A DNA stretch of 64,000 bases from Alcaligenaceae bacterium. GTDB taxonomy: Bacteria; Pseudomonadota; Gammaproteobacteria; Burkholderiales; Burkholderiaceae_B. The stretch covers positions 1 through 64,000 of the forward strand of contig JACCEN010000004.1 in assembly GCA_013416435.1 (NCBI GenBank). Direction: 5' to 3'. Below the pieces are notes generated by a model that saw only the letters and a list, made by a program, of their open reading frames with translations, was not told where the DNA came from and did no database searches. Position numbers and translations under genes: made by a program. Shown in pieces: positions 28,211-36,472 of the stretch; within the stretch, counting starts at the first letter, position 1, and each line of letters begins with the position of its first letter.

Positions 28211-28273
28211 TAAATTGACAAGTCTAAAGCCCGCTAACATAGGCATTGGGTAGGCCTGCCTTGCGGCACAATA
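28211..28273 (+). promoter_or_regulatory. fliD promoter region
   Basis: TAAATTGA (28211-28218), 11 bases, CCCGCTAA (28230-28237, 6 of 8) fits sigma-28. The same bases contain TTGACAAG (28215), and CGGCACAATA follows at 28264-28273. This second pair recurs before fliL with identical 49-base spacing, so a second, regulator-driven start is possible. Confidence 0.6.
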
Positions 28274-28292
28274 CCTACAACTGGAGTTTCTT

Positions 28293-29717
28293 ATGGCTAT
28301 TTCATCAATTGGCGTCGGTTCGGGCCTGCCCCTGGATCAACTGCTGGAAGACTTTCGCAAAAGCGAAAATGCCCCGCTGGCGCTGCTGCAGTCGAAGGCG
28401 ACCGACTACCAGAACCGCTTTACCGCCTACGGAACCATCAAGAGCTCCATCGAAGCCCTGAAGACGGCGTCCGACGCGCTGGGCAAGTCCGAAACCTTCG
28501 GCGCCCTGAAAACCAGCGTGAATACCGACGCCTTCACCGCCAGCGCCTCCAACAAGGCGATCGCCGGCCAGTACAGCGTCAATGTCACGCAGTTGGCCAC
28601 GGCGCAGACACTCACCAGTGGCGGCTACGCGGACCGCAAGGAAGAGCTGGCCGACGGCTCCGTCAAGATCACCATTGCGCTGGAAAATGGCGAATCCAAG
28701 GACTTCACCCTGTCTCGCGACCAGGCCACCATGGAAGGCCTGGTCAAGGCCATCAATGCCGAATCCGGACTCGGGGTGTCGGCCACCATGGTCAACGATG
28801 GCTCGGACACGCCCCATCGCCTGCTGATCACCGCCAACGATACCGGCGAGAAGGCGGCGGTCAAGGACATCACCGTGGCCGCGGGCGAAACCAATGGCGC
28901 CAGTGATTTTTCCAAGCTTCAAAATCTGATCGGTTTCGGCGCGGGCGAGCCCGCCGGCGGTACCAGCCTGACCGTCACGGCGGCCAAGAATGCCGAACTC
29001 AGCATCAATGGCATCGACATCGTCAGCCAGGGCAACACCATCGAAGACGCCATTGAAGGCGTCACCCTTACGCTCAGCAAGGAAACCGAGGCGGGCAAGA
29101 CCAATACGCTGTCGATCACGCGCGACGACTCCGTAACGTCCAAGGCCATCAACACCTTCGTGTCGGCCTACAACAACCTGCAAGGCATCATCAAGACATT
29201 GACGGCCTACGACGTGGACAGCCAGAAAGGCGCCGCGCTGACCGGCGACAGCCTTGCCCGGCGGGTGCAGACCCAAGTGCGCGCCGCGCTGAACTCCTCG
29301 GAAGCCTCGGGCGCCATCGCCAACCTGTCGCAGCTGGGTATCAGCACGGACCCCGTCAACGGCAACCTGAAGGTGGACGACAAGAAATTGACGGCGGCCC
29401 TTAAAGACAACATGGCCGACGTACAAAAACTGTTCGCCGGGGAAAACGGCCTTAGCGCACGCATGGCCGCGGTTGCCACCGAGTTCACCAAAAGCGGCGG
29501 CATCATTGCCAATGCCACGGACAGCATCTCGCAGACACTGAAGGATCTGGAAAAGCAGTACGACGCCACCACGGAACGAATCGATGCCAAAATGGAATCC
29601 TACCGTCGGCAGTTCGTGGCCCTGGACAGCATGATGGCGCAAATGAATTCGGTCAGCAGCTACCTTACGCAACAACTGGCCATGCTCAACAACCTTAGCT
29701 CCAACAGCGACAAATGA
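28293..29717 (+). CDS. fliD: Flagellar filament cap / hook-associated protein 2
   Basis: 474 residues. N-terminal ISSIGVGSGLPLDQLLEDFRKSENAPL and a Ser/Ala-rich coiled coil, central variable domain, and C-terminal YNNLQGIIKTLTAYD, LSQLGISTDPVNGNLKVDDKKL and a coiled coil ending in MNSVSSYLTQQLAML, all FliD features. Caps the growing filament and folds flagellin subunits as they emerge. Overlaps fliS by 4 bases. Confidence 0.95.
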   Translation: MAISSIGVGSGLPLDQLLEDFRKSENAPLALLQSKATDYQNRFTAYGTIKSSIEALKTASDALGKSETFGALKTSVNTDAFTASASNKAIAGQYSVNVTQLATAQTLTSGGYADRKEELADGSVKITIALENGESKDFTLSRDQATMEGLVKAINAESGLGVSATMVNDGSDTPHRLLITANDTGEKAAVKDITVAAGETNGASDFSKLQNLIGFGAGEPAGGTSLTVTAAKNAELSINGIDIVSQGNTIEDAIEGVTLTLSKETEAGKTNTLSITRDDSVTSKAINTFVSAYNNLQGIIKTLTAYDVDSQKGAALTGDSLARRVQTQVRAALNSSEASGAIANLSQLGISTDPVNGNLKVDDKKLTAALKDNMADVQKLFAGENGLSARMAAVATEFTKSGGIIANATDSISQTLKDLEKQYDATTERIDAKMESYRRQFVALDSMMAQMNSVSSYLTQQLAMLNNLSSNSDK

Positions 29718-30151
29718 CGTATTCATCCATTGCACGCGGCCCGAAGCGGCGGCATTCCGTCCAGGCCTACGCCAACATAGGCCTGGAAACCGAAGTGCTC
29801 AGCGCCAGCCCGGAACACCTGATCACCCTTTTGTTCAATGGCGCGCAAGCGGCCATACTGAAGGCCAAGCTGCACATGGAAAACAACAACCTCGAAGGCC
29901 GCGGCATGGCGATCTCCAAGGCCATCGACATCGTCGATTCGGGCTTGAAGGCATCGGTCGACCTGGAGGCCGGCGGCGAAGTCGCGAAATACCTGGTCGC
30001 CAGCTACGAGCTCATCATACGCAACCTGATGCTTGCCAATCTGCATGCCGACGCCGCCAAGCTGGACTTGGCGGGGCAAATGCTGAAAGACATCAGCGGC
30101 GCCTGGCGCAGCGCCGTCGACCCGATCAGGGACGAGGGGCTTGCAGGCTGA
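29714..30151 (+). CDS. fliS: Flagellin export chaperone
   Basis: 145 residues. SVQAYANIGLETEVLSASPEHLITLLFNGA is the FliS N-terminal signature, followed by LEGRGMAISKAIDIVDSGLKASVDLEAGGEVAKYL by blocks. Binds the C-terminal helix of flagellin in the cytoplasm and prevents premature polymerisation. Starts within the fliD stop. A hairpin follows (30166-30193). Confidence 0.95.
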   Translation: MTYSSIARGPKRRHSVQAYANIGLETEVLSASPEHLITLLFNGAQAAILKAKLHMENNNLEGRGMAISKAIDIVDSGLKASVDLEAGGEVAKYLVASYELIIRNLMLANLHADAAKLDLAGQMLKDISGAWRSAVDPIRDEGLAG

Positions 30152-30165
30152 ACGCCCGTCCGGTC

Positions 30166-30193
30166 CGCCATATACCCTATGGCGTGTTTTCTT
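30166..30193 (+). terminator. Hairpin between fliS and fliT
   Basis: CGCCATA and TATGGCG form a 7-bp stem with a 5-base loop followed by TGTTTTCTT, a plausible intrinsic terminator or attenuator for flaG-fliDS. fliT starts 67 bases later. Confidence 0.55.
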
Positions 30194-30259
30194 GAATCTT
30201 TTTATGCTTGCTCGTATCGTGCAATTTACCAACCGGCGGCATAGTCCTGCGACATTACC

Positions 30260-30598
30260 ATGAGCAAAACCTCATCCGTCCTTCATTATTACGAAGCCAT
30301 CGCCGATATCTCCAGCCAAATGCTGTCTGAAGCGCGCGCCAGCCACTGGGAAGAAGTCATCGCCCTGGGCGAGCAGTACCAGACGGCGGTGGAGTCGCTG
30401 CGCGAACTGGATCACCTGGAAGACGACGACCGCCAGGCCAGGCGCGAATTGCTGACCAAAATACTGAACGACGATGCCACCATACGCAGCCTGGCCGCGC
30501 CAGAGCTCAGCCGCCTGGGCGCGCTCATGGGCAACATGAAGCGCCAGCACGCCGTGCTCCAAACCTATTGCGCTCCGGCCCTTAACCTGCACTCATGA
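30260..30598 (+). CDS. fliT: FliT-type flagellar chaperone
   Basis: 112 residues, wholly helical: VLHYYEAIADISSQMLSEARASHWEEVI, then LRRELLTKI-like and AAPELSRLGALMGNMKRQHAVLQTY. Sequence similarity in FliT is low, so the call leans on size, helicity and the position after fliS. It would chaperone the cap protein FliD. Overlaps the FliK-like gene by 4 bases. Confidence 0.8.
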   Translation: MSKTSSVLHYYEAIADISSQMLSEARASHWEEVIALGEQYQTAVESLRELDHLEDDDRQARRELLTKILNDDATIRSLAAPELSRLGALMGNMKRQHAVLQTYCAPALNLHS

Positions 30599-31992
30599 GC
30601 GTAGGCGGCCCTTCGGCCCTCGGCACCTTGCTGGTGCAGCGGCTGGACGCCGTCCTGGGCACCACTTTATCGCAGCAGGCGAACCTGGCAACCGGCGCCC
30701 GGCCGGACGCCGTCACACAAGCCGCCAACCCCGAACAAGCCAATGCCGCCCGCAATGAAATGCTGCGGCACCCGCGTGAAGCCGTCGATCGCGCGGCATC
30801 GCAGGCGGGACAGCAAGGCCGCCAATCCGTCGACCAGGCCAAGCTCGACGCCCGCGCCAGCGAGCTATTGCAAGCGCGCAACACTCCCAATACCGCGTTC
30901 ACCCGATCCGCGCCCACCACGCTGGGGCAAGCGGCCCGCATGATCCTGACCTTGCTGACGCAGTACGGCGATCAGCCGGCAAGCGTCCAGGGCAAGCGTC
31001 CCCTGCTCGGCCAGCCGGCGGGACAGGCGGCCGGACCAGGTGCGAGCGCCACCGGCACGGCACAGCAGGACGATTCCGTGCAGCAAAGAACGGTTCAAGG
31101 CGCTGAAGCACGCCCGGGCCAGTCGGGGCAGGCCGGCACATCGGCCGGCCCTGATGCGGGCGCCGCGAAAGGCGCCTCCACCGCCGGAGGGACGCCCGGC
31201 ACGCCCGCCTCGGCCACCGGCACCGCACAGGGAACGGCCGCCATGGCGCAGGGGCCCGCCGGCTCGGTGGCAGGCCAACTGGCGCAGGCCCTGTCGCAAG
31301 CCTTGCAAGGCAGCGGCATGTTCTATGAATCGCACCTGAGCCAGCTCGCGACCGGGCGCATGACGGCGCAGCAGCTCATGCAGGAACCCCAGGCTGCGGC
31401 CGGCCGGCCGGCGCAGGCCGAGCCCGCCGCCCAGCAAGCGGCCACTCAGGGGGAACAATCCGCCACCCGGGGCGCCGCCGGCGAAACAGGCACACAAGCC
31501 GGCGCCGCGCGCGGCGGCGATTCGGGGCAGGCGCCCGCTCCCGCGCCGGCTTCCTCGATGAGCGGGCTGGATCCGCAAACCCATCTTCTGGTGCGCCAGC
31601 AGCTGGAAGTCCTGGCCAACCAGACTTTCGCATGGCGCGGCGAAGCCTGGCCGGATGCGCCCATGGAATGGGAGATCGGCCGCCATGAAGAGCAGGCCGA
31701 GGGTGGCGCGGAAGGACAAAACATGAACTGGGCGACCCGCATCGCCATACATCTTCCCCGCCTCGGCCAGGTGGAAGCCCGGCTGACGCTCTCGGGCCAG
31801 CAACTGGTCATGCATGTGGTGGCACCGGAATCGGCGGGCGTGCTGGACGAGCACGCCGAAACACTGCGCAGCCGCTATACCGCGCAGGGGCTGACGCTCA
31901 GCCAATTGTCGATAGCCAGGGCGGCGGCGCCCGCACAGGCCGAGGCCAAGCCGCCGGAGCCCTCTTTCGTTTCCGATGAGGAACAGCCGTGA
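30595..31992 (+). CDS. FliK-like hook-length control domain protein (second copy)
   Basis: 465 residues. The first 320 are low-complexity Ala/Gln/Gly/Thr-rich sequence typical of a secreted tape-measure; the C-terminal domain (about 330-440: NWATRIAIHLPRLGQVEARLTLSGQQLVMHVVA, then LRSRYTAQGLTLSQLSI, by blocks) is of the Flg_hook type. The canonical fliK is at 38408-39796, so this is a paralogue. It overlaps fliT and the FlhB-C-like gene by 4 bases each; FliK and FlhB-C interact in the export switch, so the pair may form its own checkpoint. Confidence 0.8.
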   Translation: MSVGGPSALGTLLVQRLDAVLGTTLSQQANLATGARPDAVTQAANPEQANAARNEMLRHPREAVDRAASQAGQQGRQSVDQAKLDARASELLQARNTPNTAFTRSAPTTLGQAARMILTLLTQYGDQPASVQGKRPLLGQPAGQAAGPGASATGTAQQDDSVQQRTVQGAEARPGQSGQAGTSAGPDAGAAKGASTAGGTPGTPASATGTAQGTAAMAQGPAGSVAGQLAQALSQALQGSGMFYESHLSQLATGRMTAQQLMQEPQAAAGRPAQAEPAAQQAATQGEQSATRGAAGETGTQAGAARGGDSGQAPAPAPASSMSGLDPQTHLLVRQQLEVLANQTFAWRGEAWPDAPMEWEIGRHEEQAEGGAEGQNMNWATRIAIHLPRLGQVEARLTLSGQQLVMHVVAPESAGVLDEHAETLRSRYTAQGLTLSQLSIARAAAPAQAEAKPPEPSFVSDEEQP

Positions 31993-32294
31993 CGCCGCGC
32001 CATACACCCGACCATCGCGCGACGGCCGTGGCCGTCGCCTACGACAAAAGCGATTCGGCGCCGCGCGTGGTGGCAAAAGGCTATGGCACCGTGGCGGAAA
32101 ACATCATCCGCACCGCAAAGGATCACGGCCTGTACGTGCACGAATCGCGCGAACTCGTGGGCCTGCTTATGCAAGTGGACCTGGACGCGCACATTCCGCC
32201 GCAGCTCTATGTGGCGATCGCGGAGCTGCTGGCCTGGCTGTATGCGCTGGAAAACAATGAAAAAGGCGCAGATTTGCTGAAACCGGCGTCTTGA
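31989..32294 (+). CDS. FlhB C-terminal domain-like protein (FlhX type)
   Basis: 101 residues that correspond to only the cytoplasmic part of FlhB/YscU: ATAVAVAYDKSDSAPRVVAKG, AENIIRTAKDHGLYVHESRELVGLLMQVDLDAHIPPQLYVAIAELLAWLYAL by blocks. There are no membrane helices. The FlhB autocleavage motif NPTH is represented only by TPDH near the N-terminus, so the protein begins about where cleaved FlhB-CC would. Such proteins can partly replace FlhB-CC in other genera. Co-translated with the second FliK-like protein. Confidence 0.85.
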   Translation: MTPRHTPDHRATAVAVAYDKSDSAPRVVAKGYGTVAENIIRTAKDHGLYVHESRELVGLLMQVDLDAHIPPQLYVAIAELLAWLYALENNEKGADLLKPAS

Positions 32295-32365
32295 GGGGTC
32301 AGACCCCATGCGGGGTCTGGCCCCGTGCTGTTTTTAGGGTCAGACCCCGTACGGGGTCTGACCCC
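32295..32365. repeat. Two 30-bp palindromes between convergent genes
   Basis: Units at 32295-32324 (centre ATGC, one mismatch) and 32336-32365 (centre GTAC, first base changed), separated by TGTGCTGTTTTT-like spacer. They fill the gap between the convergent FlhB-C-like gene and fliE and may work as a two-way terminator. Confidence 0.9.
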
Positions 32366-32371
32366 GCAACA

Positions 32372-32707
32372 TTACACCGGCATGCTGGCGATTTCCTGAT
32401 ACGCCTGGACCAGCCGGTTGCGTACCTGCAGGGTGGCCTGGAAGGCGATGCCCGCCTTCTGCATGTCGATCATGACGTCATTCAGCGATATGTCCGGCGC
32501 GCCCATCTGGAAGGCGCGCGCCTGGGCGCTGGAGGCATTCTGCATGGCGGACACGCGTTCCAGCGAACGGCTGAGCTCGGCCGCGAAACCGCCGCCTTCC
32601 TCCATCGCCGAGGCCTGGCCGCGCGCAGGCACCGACGCGGCGGCATTGGCCACGGCACGCATTTGCGCCAGCATGTTCTCGATAGCGGTCAAGTGTTGTA
32701 TGGCCAT
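32372..32707 (-). CDS. fliE: Flagellar hook-basal body / MS-ring-rod junction protein
   Basis: 111 residues: GGGFAAELSRSLERVSAMQNASSAQARAF, APDISLNDVMIDMQKAGIAFQATLQVRNRLVQAYQEIASMPV by blocks; the C-terminal NxLVxAYQEIMxMxV-type end is the FliE hallmark. Links the MS ring to the rod and is the first rod protein exported. Transcribed divergently from fliF, unlike the co-directional fliEF order of enterics but as in Bordetella-type clusters. Confidence 0.95.
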   Translation of the reverse strand: MAIQHLTAIENMLAQMRAVANAAASVPARGQASAMEEGGGFAAELSRSLERVSAMQNASSAQARAFQMGAPDISLNDVMIDMQKAGIAFQATLQVRNRLVQAYQEIASMPV

Positions 32708-33044
32708 GACGGGATGTTTGCTCTGGTAAAGGGTATTGCGGATTGTCCATGCAACTTTACACAGGATCCCGCTCGCGCAAGCGGTATATAAAGCGCCATA
32801 TCCCGCCGCAGTTCAAGCGATTCCCCCACCGCCCAACGGCGCTATAGTCCCCCTGCCCGCTTTTTTCCCCATCCAAAGCAGTCGTACTAAATGACACCCA
32901 AAAGCCTTGTTTTTCGAGGCTTGGCGTCTTGACCCAACACGCCATAATTCAGCATCCCTTAATTTTACGTTGTCGCATGTCCAAGTTGCCAAACCACTGC
33001 GCCGGTCCCTTCTTGCAGAAATGCCCCAGTCACCGAGGTCGTCA
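32708..33044. promoter_or_regulatory. Divergent fliE / fliF promoter region
   Basis: 337 bases without a gene. Towards fliF there is TTGGCG, 16 bases, CATAAT (about 32922-32949), a fair sigma-70 pair, and just before it a hairpin (CCAAAAGCCT...AGGCTTGG, about 32892-32925). Towards fliE an AT-rich TTATATA box lies near 32785. A second inverted repeat, CCGCT-CGCGCA-AGCGG, is near 32768. No sigma-28 match was found, in line with these being earlier-class flagellar operons. Confidence 0.4.
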
Positions 33045-34742
33045 ATGAGCCAATCGGCCCAGTTACTGGCCCGCTTTCCGGCACTTGCAAGAATCGGTGG
33101 TTTGCCCAAGCCCGCGCTCATGGCGGGCGGCGCCGCGATCATCACGTTGATCGTCGTGCTTGCGCTATGGAGCCGCGGCCCCGATTACAAAGTACTGTTC
33201 TCGAACATCGAAGACCGCGACGGCGGCGCCATCGTGACCGCGCTGGGGCAGATGAACGTGCCCTACAAGCTGTCCGCCACCGGCAATGCCATCCTGGTGC
33301 CAGCCGACAAGGTCCATGAAGTCCGCCTGCAGCTGGCCCAGCAAGGCCTGCCCCGCAGCGGCGAAGCGGGCTTCGAGCTGCTGGACCAGACGCGGTTCGG
33401 CGCCAGCCAATTCACGGAACAGGTCAATTATCAGCGCGCCCTGGAGGGCGAACTCGTCAGCTCCATACAAGGCCTGCACGCCGTCCAGGCCGCGCGCGTG
33501 CATTTGGCCATTCCTCGCGAGTCGCTGTTCGTGCGCGACCGCCAGCCGCCCACGGCCTCCGTCCTGCTGACCCTCTACCCCGGCCGCACGCTCAGCGAGG
33601 CGCAAGTGGCCGCCATCACCTGGCTGGTTTCTTCCAGCGTCCCGCACCTGACGGCAGAGAAAGTCTCGGTCGTGGACCAGAATGGCCGGCTGCTGACGTC
33701 CCCATCGGGCGACGCAGGCATGGACAGCACGCGGCGCAACCTGGTCAACGAAATCGAACAACGCACCGTCGGACGCATCCTGACGCTGCTGAACCCCTTG
33801 ATGGGCGCCGGCAACGTGCGCGCGCAAGTCAGCGCCGACGTTGATTTCGCGCAACGCGAGCAGACCTCGGAAGTCTACCGTCCGAACCAGAAGCCGGGCG
33901 AAGCGGCCGTACGCAGCGAGCAGACGAGCGCTTCCATACAGAACGGCGTGTTGCCGCCCGAGGGCGTGCCGGGTGCGCTCACCAACCAGCCGCCGGGCAA
34001 CCCGACGGCCGAGATCCAGCTTCCGCCCCAGGGTAACGCGCAGCAGAACCCGGGCGCACCCAACGCGGCACCCAATGCACAGCCGGGCGGCGCAAACAAT
34101 GCGCCGAATGCGCTGGGCACCGCCGGCAATGCGCCCGCCCAGAATACAGGCACCTCGCGCAACGACGCCACCATCAACTATGAAGTGGACCGCACCATCA
34201 GCCATGTGAAGGACCAGCTCGGATCGCTGCGCCGGCTGTCGGTCGCGGTGGTGGTCAATTACCGTAACAATGCCGATGGCGAGGCCGAGCCCATTCCGGA
34301 AGGCGAGCTGGAGAAGATCAACGAACTGGTCAAGCAGGCCATGGGCTATTCGACCGAGCGCGGCGATACGGTCAGCGTGATCAACAGTCCGTTCAGCGAC
34401 GACACGCCGCCGGCGCCGCCGATCTGGGAAAACCCGGTCTACCTGAACTACTCCTTGCAGTTGATCCAGTACTTGCTGATCGCGCTCGCGCTGTTCATCG
34501 TATGGCGCAGCATCGTCAAGCCCCTGCTCGAAAACAACGCCCAGGCCCGCCTGGACCGCGAGGCCGAGAAGGCGGAAGAGGAAAAGAACCGCGAGCAGAT
34601 GGCCAGCGCCGAACGCCTGGCCGCCGAGATGTCGCGCTACGAAGACAACCTGACCACGGCCCGCAACATGGCGCTCAAGGATCCGCGCGCCGTGGCCATG
34701 GTGCTGCGTTCCTGGATGGAAAAGAAAGATGGCAACCGTTGA
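33045..34742 (+). CDS. fliF: Flagellar MS-ring protein
   Basis: 565 residues from ATG at 33045 (GAGG 7 bases upstream; an in-frame ATG at 33021 is the alternative). TM1 MAGGAAIITLIVVLALWSRG, then DYKVLFSNIEDRDGGAIV, VHEVRLQLAQQGLPRSGEAGFELLD, the YscJ/FliF ring domains, a Pro/Gln/Asn-rich linker (about 330-400), TM2 (YSLQLIQYLLIALALFIVWRSI) and the FliG-binding C-terminus DPRAVAMVLRSWMEK. First gene of the fliFGHIJK operon; overlaps fliG by 14 bases. Confidence 0.96.
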   Translation: MSQSAQLLARFPALARIGGLPKPALMAGGAAIITLIVVLALWSRGPDYKVLFSNIEDRDGGAIVTALGQMNVPYKLSATGNAILVPADKVHEVRLQLAQQGLPRSGEAGFELLDQTRFGASQFTEQVNYQRALEGELVSSIQGLHAVQAARVHLAIPRESLFVRDRQPPTASVLLTLYPGRTLSEAQVAAITWLVSSSVPHLTAEKVSVVDQNGRLLTSPSGDAGMDSTRRNLVNEIEQRTVGRILTLLNPLMGAGNVRAQVSADVDFAQREQTSEVYRPNQKPGEAAVRSEQTSASIQNGVLPPEGVPGALTNQPPGNPTAEIQLPPQGNAQQNPGAPNAAPNAQPGGANNAPNALGTAGNAPAQNTGTSRNDATINYEVDRTISHVKDQLGSLRRLSVAVVVNYRNNADGEAEPIPEGELEKINELVKQAMGYSTERGDTVSVINSPFSDDTPPAPPIWENPVYLNYSLQLIQYLLIALALFIVWRSIVKPLLENNAQARLDREAEKAEEEKNREQMASAERLAAEMSRYEDNLTTARNMALKDPRAVAMVLRSWMEKKDGNR

Positions 34743-35730
34743 TACCAATCTGGACCGCTGCGCGATCCTCATGATGTCCCTGGGCGAGGATGGCGCGGCG
34801 GAAGTCTTCAAGTACATGAGCGCCCGCGAAGTCCAGATGATCGGCAGCGCCATGGCCAACTTGAAGCAGGTCACGCGCGCGGACGTGGACGGCGTGCTGG
34901 AAGAGTTTCGCCAGGAGGCCGACCAGTTCATGGCGGTCACCCTGGGCTCGGACGATTACATCCGCAGCGTGCTGACCAAGGCGCTGGGCACCGATCGCGC
35001 CGCCGGACTGATCGAAGACATCCTGGAGGCGGGCGAAGGCGGCAACGGCATCGACGCGCTGAACTGGCTGGAGCCCAATAGCGTCGCGGAACTCATCAGC
35101 GACGAGCACCCGCAGATCATCGCCACCATTCTCGTCCACCTCGAGCGCATGCAGGCCTCCAGTGTGCTTGCCTTGCTGAACGAGCGGCTGCGCAATGACG
35201 TCATGCTGCGCATCGCCACTTTCGGCGGCGTGCAGCCGGCGGCGCTGCACGAGCTGACCGATGTACTCAATGGCATGCTGTCCGGCCAGGGCGCCAAACG
35301 CAGCAAGATGGGCGGCGTGCGCACAGCCGCCGAGATCCTGAACTTCATGAATTCCTCGGAGGAAGAAGCCGTGGTGGCCAGCCTGCGCGAACTGGACGGC
35401 GACCTGGCACAGCGGATCGTCGACGAAATGTTCGTCTTCGAGAACCTGGTGGACGTGGAAGACAGCGCCATCCAGCTGATCCTGAAGGAAATCGAGACCA
35501 CCTCGCTCACCATCGCGCTGAAGGCGGCGCCCGAGGAATTGCGCGACAAGTTCTACCGCAACATGTCGAACCGGGCGGCGGAAATGCTGCGCGACGACCT
35601 TGAAGCCCAAGGACCGGTCCGGATGTCCAAGGTCGAGGAAGAACAGAAGAATATCGTCATGATCGCCCGCAGATTGGCCGAGACAGGCCAGATCACGCTG
35701 GGCGGACAAGGAAACGACGAATATGTCTGA
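34729..35730 (+). CDS. fliG: Flagellar motor switch protein
   Basis: 333 residues. DRCAILMMSLGEDGAAEVFKYM (N), the middle domain LISDEHPQIIATILVHLERMQASSVLALL with the EHPQ motif, and the C-terminal torque domain AQRIVDEMFVFENLVDVEDSAIQLILKEIETTSLTIALKAAPEELRDKFYRNMSNRAAEML by blocks. Couples the stator MotAB to the rotor and binds FliF and FliM. Confidence 0.97.
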   Translation: MATVDTNLDRCAILMMSLGEDGAAEVFKYMSAREVQMIGSAMANLKQVTRADVDGVLEEFRQEADQFMAVTLGSDDYIRSVLTKALGTDRAAGLIEDILEAGEGGNGIDALNWLEPNSVAELISDEHPQIIATILVHLERMQASSVLALLNERLRNDVMLRIATFGGVQPAALHELTDVLNGMLSGQGAKRSKMGGVRTAAEILNFMNSSEEEAVVASLRELDGDLAQRIVDEMFVFENLVDVEDSAIQLILKEIETTSLTIALKAAPEELRDKFYRNMSNRAAEMLRDDLEAQGPVRMSKVEEEQKNIVMIARRLAETGQITLGGQGNDEYV

Positions 35731-36472
35731 CAAGTGGCCGAGCCGGCTTCAGGCCGCTCAGGCCTGGAAGCGATGGGAGATGGAATCCTTCGAGGATCCC
35801 AAGGCGCCCGAGCCGGTCGCTCCTCCCCCCCCCCCGCCCGCGCCCGACCCCGAAGTCCTGCGCGCCGAAGTGCAGCGCCTGCGCGACGCGGCACAGGCCC
35901 GCGGCCGCGCCGAAGGCTATGCGGAAGGCCATGAACAAGGCCTGGCCGTCGGCAAGGAGGAGGGTCGTCTGCTCGGCCGGCATGAGGGCTACGAGAAAGG
36001 CTATGCCGAAGGCCTGGAGGCCGGCGGGCAACAAGCGCGGGGCGAGGCCGACCAGCTGGCGGGTCTCGCCCAGGCCTTCGCCCGCTCCCTCACGGCAGTG
36101 GAAGCGGAAATGGGACAGGCCCTGATCGCGCTGTCGATCCGCATCGCCGAACAGGTCCTGCGCAGCACACTGGACGAGCACCCCGAGAAAATCCTCGATC
36201 TCGTCCGGGACATCACGCATGTCGAAACCGGCAAGGGCGGACTGCTGAAGCTGCGCGTGAATCCAGCGGACCTCGAGCTGGTGCAGGCCTATCTGCGCGA
36301 TGAGGGCGAATCCGACCACTGGCGGCTGCTGGCGGATCCGGCCATCGAGCGCGGCGGCTGCCTGGCCGAAACCGCACTGGGCAATATCGACGCCACGCTC
36401 AAGACCCGCTGGGAGCGCGTGACCTCCTCCCTGGGTCATCCGGCACCGCCGGCCGGCAAGCCCGCGCCATGA
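35723..36472 (+). CDS. fliH: Flagellar export ATPase regulator
   Basis: 249 residues. N-terminal WxxW-like segment ([10 protein letters not shown]), a Pro run, then a long GxxxG-patterned helix ([33 protein letters not shown]) and a C-terminal domain ([33 protein letters not shown]). Holds FliI in the cytoplasm and delivers it to the export gate. Overlaps fliG by 8 and fliI by 4 bases. The Pro run is encoded by 11 consecutive C (35825-35835), a possible slippage site. Confidence 0.93.
   Translation: MSDKWPSRLQAAQAWKRWEMESFEDPKAPEPVAPPPPPPAPDPEVLRAEVQRLRDAAQARGRAEGYAEGHEQGLAVGKEEGRLLGRHEGYEKGYAEGLEAGGQQARGEADQLAGLAQAFARSLTAVEAEMGQALIALSIRIAEQVLRSTLDEHPEKILDLVRDITHVETGKGGLLKLRVNPADLELVQAYLRDEGESDHWRLLADPAIERGGCLAETALGNIDATLKTRWERVTSSLGHPAPPAGKPAP
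35825..35835 (+). repeat. Eleven-C homopolymer in fliH
   Basis: An uninterrupted run of 11 C near the 5' end of fliH (codons about 35-38 of 249). The present length keeps the frame open; gain or loss of one base would truncate FliH early. Confidence 0.9.

Noticed and set aside
28305-29735. A 476-residue minus-strand reading opposite fliD, and similar ones opposite fliF and fliK
   Set aside because: Antisense shadows of recognised flagellar genes with no domain sense and no ribosome site.
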